From: Panulirus ornatus
Taxonomy: Eukaryota; Arthropoda; Malacostraca; Decapoda; Palinuridae
DNA: 64,000 nt
Assembly: GCF_036320965.1 (NCBI RefSeq)
Contig: NC_092225.1
Span: forward strand, 73,827,935-73,891,934
Reading direction: 5' to 3'
Positions 19,236-28,764 of the stretch are shown in pieces. The notes below the pieces were generated by a model that ran no database searches, was not told the DNA's origin, and saw only the letters and a list, made by a program, of their open reading frames with translations. A program made the position numbers and the translations under genes. Numbering within the stretch: position 1 is the stretch's first letter; every line of letters starts with the position of its first letter.

Positions 19236-21405
19236 GCTGTTTTAGGGAGAATAAAAAGATGTTTTGGAAGGAGGTTAATAAAGTGCATATGACAAGAGAA
19301 CAAATGGGAACATCAGTGAAGGGAGCTGATAGGGAGATAATAACAAGGAATGGTGAAGTGAGAAGAAGATGGAGTGAGTATTTGAAGGTTTGTTGAATGC
19401 ATTTGATGATAGAGTGGCAGATATAGGGTGTTTTGGTCGAGGTGGTGTGCGAAATGAGAGGGTCAGGGAGAATGGTTTGATAAACAGAGAAGAGCTAGTG
19501 AAAGCTTTGCAGAAGATGAAAGCCAGCAAGGTGGCGGGTTTGGATGGTATTGCACTGGAATTTATTAAAAAAGGTGGTGACTGTGTTGTTGACTGGTTGG
19601 TGAGGATATTCAATGTATGTGTGGTTCATGGTGAAGTGCCTGAGGATTGGTGGAATGTATGCATAGTGCCATTGTACAAAGGCAAAGGGGATAAAGGTAA
19701 GTGTTCAAATTACAGAGGTAAAAGTTTGTTGAGTATTCATGGGAAATTATATGGGAGGGTATTGATTGAGAGGGTGAAGGCATGTACAGAGCATCAGATA
19801 GGGGAAGAGCAGTGTGGTTTCAGAAGTGGTGGTGGATGTGTTGATCAGATGTTTGCTTTGAAGAATGTATGTGAGAAATTCTTAGAAAAACAAATGGATT
19901 TGTATGTAGCATTTATAGATCTGGAGAAGGCATATGACAGAGTTGATAGAGATGCTCTGTGGAAGGTATTAAGAGCATATGGTGTGGAAGGTAAGTTACT
20001 AGAAGCAGTGAAAAGCTTTTATCGAGGATGTAAGGCATGTGTATGAGTAGGAAGAGAGGAAAGTGATTGGTTCCCAGTGAATGTTGGTTTGCAGTAGGGG
20101 TGCACAATGACTCCATGGTTGTTTAATTTGTTGATGGATGGAGTTGTGAGGGAGGTGAATGGAAGAGTCTGTTGTGGATGAGAGGGCTTGGGAAGTGCGT
20201 CAGTTGTTATTCGCTGATGATACAGCACTGGTGGCTGATTCGGGTGAGAAACTGCAGAAACTAGTGAATGAGTTTGGTAAAGTGTGTGAAAGAAGAAAGC
20301 TGAGAGTAAATGTGAATAAGATCAAGGTTATTAGGTTCAGTAGGGTTGAGATACAAGTCAATTGGGAGGTAAGTTTGAAACTGGAGGAAGTGAAGTGTTT
20401 TAGATATCTGGGAGTGGATTTAGCAGCGGATGGAACCATGGAAGTAGAAGTGAGTCTCAGGGTGGGGGAGGGGATGAAGGTTCTGGAAGCGTTGAAAAAT
20501 GTGTGGAAGGTCAGAATGTCATCTCGGAGAGCAAAAATAGGTATGTTTGAAGGAATAGTGGTTCCAACAATGTTCTATGGTTGCGAGGCGTGGCCTATAG
20601 ATAGGGTTGTGCAGAGGAGGGTGGATGTTTTGGAAATGAGATGTCTGAGGACAGTATGTGGTGTGAGGTGGTTTGATCGAGTAAGTAATGAAAGAGTAAG
20701 AGAGATGTGTGGTAATAAAAAGAGTGTGGTTGAGAGAGCAGAAGAGGGTGTATTGAAATGGTTTGGTCACATGAAGAGAATGATTGAGGAAAGATTGACA
20801 AAGAGGATATATGTGTTAGAGGTGGAGGGAACAAGGAGAAGTGGTAGACCAAATTGGAGGTGGAAGGATGGAATGAAAAGGATTTTGAGTGAATGGGGCC
20901 TGAACATGCAGGAGGGTGAAAGGCGTGCAAGGAATAGAGTGAATTGGAATGATTTGGTATACCAGGGTCAACGTGCTGTCAGTGGAATGAACCAGGGCAT
21001 GTGAAGTGTCTGGGGTAAACCATGGAAAGTTTTGTGGGGCCTAGATGTGGAAGGGGAGCTGTGGTTTCGGTGCATTATACATGACAGCTGGAGACTGAGT
21101 GTGAATGAATGTGGCCTTCGTTTTCTTTTCTTAGCACTACCTCATGTGTGCGTTGGGGAGGGGGGTGCCATTTCGTGTGTGGCAGGGTGGCGACTGGAAT
21201 GGATGAAGGCAGCAAGTATGACTATGTACATGTGTATATATGTATATGTCTGTGTATGTATATGTATGTATACATTGAAATGTATATGTGCGTGTGTAGG
21301 CGTGTATATATATATTCATGTGTATGTGCGTTGGTTGGGCCATTCTTTCATCTGTTTTCTTGCTCTACCTCACTAATGCAGGAGACAGCGACAAAGTATG
21401 ATGAA
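19236..21405 (+). mobile_element. F1 LINE, linker to long 3' UTR
   Basis: About 2.2 kb, 5'-truncated in the linker (FRENKKMFWKEVNKV). Coding blocks: 19390-20046 holds AGLDGIALEFI, NYRGKSLLS, CGFRSGGG and AFIDLEKAYDRVDRDALWK; then a CGT to TGA-type stop (CV*VGR at about 20044) and a second break in GLQ*GC near 20096; 20159-21004 holds LLFADDTALVADS to the C-terminal block. Long 3' UTR (about 21005-21385) ending CGACAAAGTATGATGAATAAATAAATAG. A 45-bp coding loss around 20163 removes part of VLERGASMQ. Confidence 0.9.
20159..21004 (+). pseudogene. F1 RT palm end and C-terminal domain
   Basis: 281-codon open block. It begins just before VVDERAWEVRQLLFADDTALVADS (catalytic FADD intact), then RKLRVNVNKIKVIRFS, CFRYLGVDLAADGTMEVEV, CGVRWFDRVSNERVREMCGN, WFGHMKRMIEERLTK and SGRPNWRWKDGM. 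The frame extends a little past the usual VVYRG end, reading VYQGQRAVSGMNQGM before a stop. That extension is also open in several other copies with CGA in place of TGA, so the true C-terminus of F1 may lie there. The upstream RT half is out of frame, so this is not a functional enzyme. Confidence 0.85.
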
Positions 21406-21835
21406 TAAATAAATAGATATAAAATACCAGGAATTTGGAGAATCACATTCCTTTACATAAAATGCAATTTGTTTACTGCTGATAGAGTTATTATCTGGTT
21501 TATTGTTAATCTGAAACTGCATATTCTTGTTTAGATTTCTAGGAAGTTCTAATTTCTTTTGTTACCTTTAAGTGATGTAGATCAAGAGAATGCTTGCACT
21601 ATGCATGGGAATTATTTTGCAAAGAATTTTTAAGTAAAATGTTGTTGTCAGTTTTCATTAGTGTTCATGAAGGAAGAAAATTGTTAAAACTTGTGCATTC
21701 AACTGTGAAGGTAAGCTTACAATGCAATCAGGGTAAGAAAGTCATACCTACATATTTGTCCCGATGCCAGGTAAGAGAAAAGTTTACTTTTTCTATACTA
21801 GCTGAGATGGCACAATCAGCTGGATGCCCTAATTA
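21406..21835. other. Unassigned DNA
   Basis: About 430 bp between an F1 tail and a (CT)n tract. One 80-codon open frame (21594-21836) has no recognisable domain. Confidence 0.4.
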
Positions 21836-21836
21836 A

Positions 21837-21905
<69 letters not shown>
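21836..21905. repeat. (CT)n microsatellite
   Basis: About 68 bp of uninterrupted CT dinucleotides. It sits directly at the 3' end of an old minus-strand F1 copy and is the only long non-TA dinucleotide tract in the window. Confidence 0.95.
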
Positions 21906-21909
<4 letters not shown>

Positions 21910-23828
21910 GGTTGCCATTTCCCATGTATGTGAGGTGGTGCCAGGAACAGATGCCAAAAGGCTGCATCCACACATCCGTTTTCTAGCTTTTATGTGTAAT
22001 GTACCGAAACCACAGCTCCCTATCCACAACTAGGCCCTATAGAAGTTTCCATAGTTTACCCCAAATATTTCAAATAGTTTTGTTCAGTCCACTGACAGCA
22101 TGTCAACCCCAGTATACCACATCCTTCCAATTCAGTTCATCCCATACATGCCTTTCACCTTCCTACATGTTCAGACCCCGATTCCTCAAAATCTTTTACA
22201 CTCCATCCTTCTGTCTCCAATGTGGTCTCCCAGTTCTCCTTGTTCCCTCCACTTCCAACACATATATGATCTTTTTCATCCTTTCTTCACTCATTCTCTC
22301 CATATGTCCAAGCCATTTCAGCACACCCTCTTCTGCTCTCTTTAACCACATTCTTTTTTTTTTTGTTGTGGTTGTTACCATGTATCTGTCTTACCTTTCA
22401 TTACTTACTTGATCAAACTACCTCACACCACAAATTGTTCCCAGACATTTCATTTATAACACATCCATCCTCCTCAGCACAGATTTATCTGTAGCCCATG
22501 TCACATCCATGTGATATTGCTGGGACTACTTTTCCTTCAAACATACCCATTTTTGCCCTTCCAGATAATATTTTTTTTTCTTTCCACACATTTTTCATCA
22601 TTTCCAGAACCCTCACCCTCTCACCCACCTTATGACTCACTTCTACTTCCATGGTTCCTTTCACTGCCATGTCTACTCCCAGGTCTCTGAGACCCTTCAC
22701 TTACTCCAAGTTTTCTCCATTCAGACTCACACCTCAGTTAATCTGACCCTCAACTTTGCTAAACCTATAATAACCTTGCTTTTATACAAATTCACCCTCA
22801 ATTTTCTTCTTTCACACACTATTCCAAACTTGGTCATTGACTTCAGCAGTTCCTCAATTCAAATTTTTCCTCCAGTGCTCTATCGTCAGCAAACAAAAAC
22901 TGACACTTCCCGGGCTGTCTCATCCCTAACAGACTGCTTACTCGCCCCTCTCTCCAAGACTCTTGCATTTACCTCCCTCACCACCCCATCCATAAACAAA
23001 TTGAATAACCATGGTGACATCACACACCCCTGCCACAGACCAACCTTTACTTGGAGCCATTCAGTTTCCTCTCTTCTTATTCATACACAAGCCATATACC
23101 CCTGATAAATACCTCTCACTGCTTCTAGTGGCTTACCTCCCACACCATATATTCTTAAGACTTTCCACAAAGCATCTCTATCAACCCTATCATATGCCTT
23201 CTCCAGATCCATTAATGCCACATACAAATCCATATGTTTCTCTAGGTATTTCTCACACACATTCTTTACAGCAAATGCCTAATCCATACATCTCCTTCCA
23301 CTTCTGAAACCACAATGCTCTTCCTCAATCTGATGCTCTGTACATGCCTTCAACCTCTCAATCAGTACCCTCCCATACAACTTACCACTTATCAAGTATA
23401 CTCAACAAACTTATACCTCTATAGTTTGAACATTCACCTTTATCCCCCTTGCCTTTATACAATGGCACAACATATTCATTTTGCCAGTTCTCAGGCACCT
23501 CGTCATGATCCATGCATACACTAAAAATACTTACCAACCAATTAACACCACAGTCACCCCTTTCTTATCAGATTTAACTCCAATAACGTCCACTCCAGCT
23601 GTTTACACAATTCATCTCAAACAAGACTTTCACCACCTCTTGTCTCCTCACCAAACCATTCTCCATGATTCTCTCACTTTTCATACCACCCCAACTCATC
23701 TGCCACTCTATCATCAAACACATTAAACAGCCCTTCAAAATAATAACTCTATCTTCTCACTTCATCACTACCTGTTATCACTTTCCCTTCCCCCAATGTT
23801 CCCATTTGTTCTCTTATCTTTTGCCAGT
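21906..23828 (-). mobile_element. Old, diverged F1-related LINE copy
   Basis: About 1.9 kb on the minus strand, strongly decayed. From 5' (23828) to 3' it keeps traces of RTREQMGT, AFMDLEKAYDRVDRDALWK (about 23225-23165), a GLxQGC region near 23020, GLRDLGVDMAVKGTMEVEV (22700-22630), MGMFEGKVVPAI and EGVLKWLGHMERMSEER (22345-22270), followed by a truncated 3' UTR. Many stops and indels. The UTR near 21910 reads GCCATTTCCCATGTATGTGAGGTGG, closer to the SINE core than in young F1 copies. Confidence 0.8.
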
Positions 23829-23904
23829 TTGGACTGTTCTCTAGCCAAAAGACAGTTTCCTATCTAGAAGGAACATTGCTTCATCTATCGTTTTCTGGGG
23901 CTTT

Positions 23905-24780
23905 TTATATTTCTAATAGTTCCTCTGAGGATCTTTATCTGATGTAGCAGTCCAAACCAGGACCAATGATGCTCCTAATGATTTCTTCCATAGAATGTTT
24001 GTTTTCAGAATAGTCCCCTCACAATGACTATCATCCTCCTGATGGACTTTTAGGACTATTATCTCTCTTCAGGGTTCCTCTCATGAACCTTTGCCTCCCC
24101 TAGAGTCCTTCACTGGGACCATTACCTTTCCTAGTGATCTTTCACATGGACAGCTGGCTTTGTGAATTGCCTCTCACATGGACTGTTGCCTCCCTAATAG
24201 TAATTCAGATGAATCAATAGTTGATCTAAGGCCCTCATGCACACCATTACCCTTCCTGAAAGCCCTTCCTAGTGACTGTTAATGTTCCCCACAGACCATT
24301 AAACAAACCGTTGGCTTCCTAAACAGACCCTCAAATGAACCATTGCCTCCGTAGAGGTCCTTCATATGGACTCCTTAGAGGTCTTTACGCATAAACCTTT
24401 ACCTTTCTTTATGGCTACTCACAAGTTTCATTGTTTTTTCCAATGATTGCTTGACTAATGGCTCCTTGCAAGGACTGTTACCTTTCCCAGCAACCCTTAA
24501 CATGGACAGTCGCTTTATCTTACAGTATATTACACAAATCATTGTCTTTCCCGAGTATCCTTTATAAGACTCATAGGAAGTACTAATGACCCATCTGAAG
24601 GATAATCACCTTTACTGGCATTCTTTTAAATGGTTTCCTAATGGGTCTTTTAACAGACCATTGATTTTTCCAGTTAATTTTGTTATTGTTTTTCTTAACC
24701 AGCCTACCAATTCTTTAAACAGACAATTTGCTTCATCTAACAGTTCATATTTACTTTGCAATTTTGTATGGTTAAAGCTT
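23905..24780. repeat. Degenerate 31-32 bp minisatellite
   Basis: Over about 870 bp the sequence can be cut into imperfect units of roughly 31-32 bp. Consensus by eye: GGACCATTGCCTTCCCTAG followed by AGGTCCTTCACAT. Clear consecutive units begin at about 24084 (GAACCTTTGCCTCCCCTAG), 24115 (GGACCATTACCTTTCCTAG), 24147 (GGACAGCTGGCTTTGTG) and 24179 (GGACTGTTGCCTCCCTAAT). Later units diverge strongly but keep the GGAC..TT/ATTxCCTT.. pattern to about 24775. The unit length is not a multiple of three, so a coding repeat is unlikely. Confidence 0.65.
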
Positions 24781-26754
24781 TGAACAGCTAAAGTGTTAAC
24801 AAAACTTTTTAGATCTATTCTTTAACCATTACCTTTCAGTATGGTTCTTTCTCCAATTGGTATTTAAGTCTTCTTACTTTTTCAGATTATTTGCTTTGCT
24901 ACTTAGTTTTTGGCTTTTTTCAAGGTACAAAGAGGACCCTCAACAGTAACCATAGATAATATAATCATATCTTTTTACAGTAGTAACCTGTGTTTTCTTT
25001 GCCTCTGGTTTCATTCTTGCTTATAGAGATGGAACTGTTTGCTCAATAGTTGCTTACCTCAAAAGTGTTTCTAGATGTGCTTTGGGATTCTACAAAAACC
25101 ATGCATACTAGTGGTATTATATACAGCCATTGCATCACAGCAGGTGGTACAACCTACCATACCATAAGGTTTAGCAACTCCTAGAATCAGAAAAATTGTT
25201 ACAAGAAAAATTGTTGTCTGAACCTAACCTTACATAATACAGAAGAAATCCAAAGTGTACTACACTAAGATGTAGAGCTCAGTGGTGCACAGTTTAGAGC
25301 ACATCTCATGGAGAAAAAGTATTTCTGGTATATCTTTGGGCTTAAAAGCTTCTGGGGACAAAGGAGTCATTTAAGCCACCTAATTTTATCCAAAATAAAG
25401 GAATGCCAATGTAAATTAAACAGGGCATGAAGAACTCGGCCATGCCTACCTCAGTACAAAGTGGGTGAAAGGAAGTGAGTTTGATAAAACTGAGATTTGC
25501 CACTCTTGAGAATATGGAATAGATGAGGTGGTATCTGTAACCAGCTTAATCCAATGCAGAAGAAAGGTCGGATACACTTATCGTGGTGAAAGATTCAGCA
25601 AGCATCTAGGGCTTAGCCATGCACAATTTGATACATGCTTTTTTTGATACAGCAATTAGGTTCTCAGTTTCTATTACTCTTTTAGTAAACAACATGGGTG
25701 CTTCGTCAGTTTTCCTTCTTATTTTAGATGTTTTTTCACTGGTATCATATCTAGTTATATCAAAAGTTCAGATAATCAATACTTTTTTTATTTTTTTGCT
25801 TTAGTCTGAAGAGGACCTTCATGCTTCCCCTTTTCTGTTAACAGTGGTTTGTAGAGATTAACTTTCATATGTCTTCCAGGACTTTCTAGGATGACTTTTT
25901 AATGTGTACTTTTGAAGCATTCATTTGAATGGATGACTTTCCCACTGTACTTATATATCTTATTCAATGGAAGCCGATTCCTTAAAGTCCACCAGTATAC
26001 TATCATTTTCGGAGGTTGATAGGTTTTTGAACCCAAACCTTATTTGGAAATTACTAACATGGTTGTAACTGACCTAACAAGCAGAGTTAACAGTTCTGAT
26101 ACAACAGTCCAGTGAGAGTTGCTTTTTTTTTTTTTCATTTTGATCTTTATGATGCACTATATTCTTAATCCACTATTGAAGAGGTCCTTTCACTTTGGAC
26201 CCCCTTTGACCATACCTATTTACATATTCTTGACTGTGTACATATGTCACCTCTGTTTCAGATGAACCTCAGAGAAGGACATTGATATCTTCAGGGGAGA
26301 CCTATTCTCATTCAGGCTGATAGATATAAGTTTTCAAGAAAGAAAAACTCTTTCTTTATAGGGTGATATCCTGAGAGCCATGAGACATTTCAGATCTATA
26401 GTGGTCAGAAACCACTTAATCCTTGTTTTACTGGTGAGTCATATACCTCTAACCCTTTGTTAATTATGGCTTGGCTCAATTCTGATCTCTAACCAATTAA
26501 GAACCACCACTGAGCAATGACATCATCTTTCCCAGGTCATCAGCCAAGATGCACCTTGTTATTATGAGAACATAATAACACTTAAGGATGAGAGTTAGAG
26601 ACAACTTATAAAAAAAGGCCAGATGTAGCAAAGATTATGTTAAGGGTTATTGTGGCACACTTGAGTCCTTCTGCACTAATGGTGGCAGCCCATAGGCCTC
26701 ACCATAACTACCTCCTACTCTCAGAGTAAGGTATGAACGATAGAGATGTTACAG
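24781..26754. other. Unassigned AT-rich DNA
   Basis: About 2 kb with no repeat family, RNA gene or protein domain recognised. The longest open frames are near 60 codons. Confidence 0.5.
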
Positions 26755-28140
26755 TGACAACCAAAGATCTCCCTGATAGACTCCTCCATATATCTCGTAA
26801 TAAAAATATTTAAACAAATCTCTATCGGATGGTCAGGTGCCAACTGAATGGAAACCAGCGAATGTTACTCATATATCCTATACATGAAAAAGGGGACAAA
26901 AAGTGTGCCTTGAATCACCACCCAATTAGCTTTACATAAGTGTTTGGTAAAATGATGAAAAAAAATGGTACAAGATAAAACCATCATATTTCTAGATCAC
27001 AAAATTATATCGGACAACCAACACCATTTCTGTGATAGAAAATCCTGCCTGGAATTTTTTAATGCTATTTAACAGATTGGGATGAAAAAGTAGCCTGATG
27101 TAGAATATTTAGATTTCTAAAAGGCTTTTGATAAAGTACTTCACAAGACCCTTTTACACAAACTCAAAGTACATGGAATCAGTGAAGAACTCTGTACATG
27201 GATCAGAGACTGGCTTACCAGAAGAAAGCAGCATGTAGTATTAAACAGCAAAGCCTCAAGATTGGCTAGACATAATGAGTGCCACAGGGGTTGGTCCTAG
27301 GCCAAATTCTTTTCATAATATACCTTAATGACCTAGAACTCTGTCCCAATCCAAGATCTCCAAATGTGATGACAATACTTAACTAGGATGTAGAGCTGTA
27401 AACAGGTGGGACTGTGAAATGATTCAAAGAGACCTAAACTTACCAGCAGAGTGGTCAGACAGATGGACAATGATGTTTAATATAGACAAGTGTAAAGTTA
27501 TGCTTTTTTGTGATGAATATATGTTATGACTATAAACTTCGGAAACTCTAACTAAAGTGAATAAAGAAAAGGACCTTGGAGTTGTCATTAGCAATAATCT
27601 GAGGTACATTTAACAATATCAAGCAGCAAGTAAAGAAGGGAACCGAATGTTAGGTTTCATAGCTAGGAATGTAGATTAGAAGACACCTGAAATAATTCTC
27701 ACATTTTATAATTCTCTAGTTAAACCATACTTTGAATATACAGTCCAGCTTTGGTCCCCAAACTATAAAAAAGATGAGGAAAAATTAGAGCAAGTACAAA
27801 GACACATGAGAAAATTGATCTCATCCCTTAGAGATCTGGCATAAGAAGATTGGCTAAAACAATTGGATCTCTTTTCCCTTAAAAAACATAGACCACGGTG
27901 ACTTAGTGACAAGTTCAATAAAGTAAATCATGAACAACTGTTTGAAATACAAGAAAATATGGTTACCAGGACAAATGCAATAAGACTCGAAGCTAAAAGA
28001 TAGTATGAACGTGGAAAAAACTTCTTTTCCTACAGGTGTGTTGAGCACTGGAATAAGTTACCATCAGATGTAGTAAATGCTAAGAAATTCAAAATTCATA
28101 TAGACATATATTTTATAGATTCAGGTTTTCTCTGAGAAAA
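26755..28140 (+). mobile_element. CR1/L2-like LINE relic, RT to C-terminal end
   Basis: A decayed reverse transcriptase with frequent stops, visible only by joining frames by eye. In order: TEWKPANVTHI and EKGDKKCALNHHPISFT (about 26850-26935), QPTPFL-type region, VEYLDF followed by KAFDKVLHKTLLHKLKVHG (about 27098-27175; catalytic-A motif), TWIRDWLTRRKQ, VPQGLVLGQILFIIYLNDL (about 27285-27340; motif B), a CDDN remnant near 27367, MFNIDKCKVM, KEKDLGVVISNNL (motif E), LVKPYFEYTVQLWSPNYKKD, and a C-terminal LEQVQRHMRKLISSL and EHWNKLPSDVV. This signature is CR1/L2-like, distinct from F1 and F2. No intact ORF remains. Confidence 0.75.
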
Positions 28141-28764
28141 ACACCAGAAATAAACTGTATAAACAACACTGGTAATGGGAACAGTAGAAGGCTAATGTGC
28201 AGCAGCAAGAATCAGTGATAGCTTAAAAACTGTTGAGTGGAATTACATTTTCTTGCCATGTTAAACTTTTTTTTTTACCAGACAACCCAATCATTGAGCA
28301 ATCAGGCCTACTGTCTGTCTTTCTCGTGTAAACTATAAAAGCACTCATTATCAGCATGTAGAGATGCCTTATGTCAAAAGCAACTATGATTAATTAGAAA
28401 AAATCCTAGAGTTGTAGTTACCCATGCAGCACAATGTCTTAACCTATGAGGACTCTCACTAAAGTTGCCTTTTCCCATCATTTAATTAGAGGCATGCTTT
28501 ATAGATATATTCAGATGCCTTATGTCACAAGCAACTAAAATTATCACCAGAAAAGAGTCCATGTCTCACTTACCCATGAAAAACTATGAGGGATGGTACA
28601 TCTCTTGGGATATGCCCACATGAATAAGTGGCTAGTAATAAGTGATAGTCTATGGGCCACAAATTACGTTGATAATGATTCAGTGGATGTTGAATTGTAC
28701 AGACTTGCTTGTCAGTACCCACTGGTGGTGGCAAAGAGGAGACAAAGATGTTTAAGTCTGCATA
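28141..28764. other. Unassigned DNA with a local duplication
   Basis: Non-coding. Two related stretches about 151 bp apart (28362-28429 and 28513-28585) share AGATGCCTTATGTCAxAAGCAACT and TTACCCATG, so a short tandem duplication is likely. Nothing else recognised. Confidence 0.45.

Noticed and set aside
21836..21905. (CT)n tract as a GAGA-type promoter element
   Set aside because: No gene lies beside it, and it abuts the end of an old LINE copy. A plain microsatellite is simpler.
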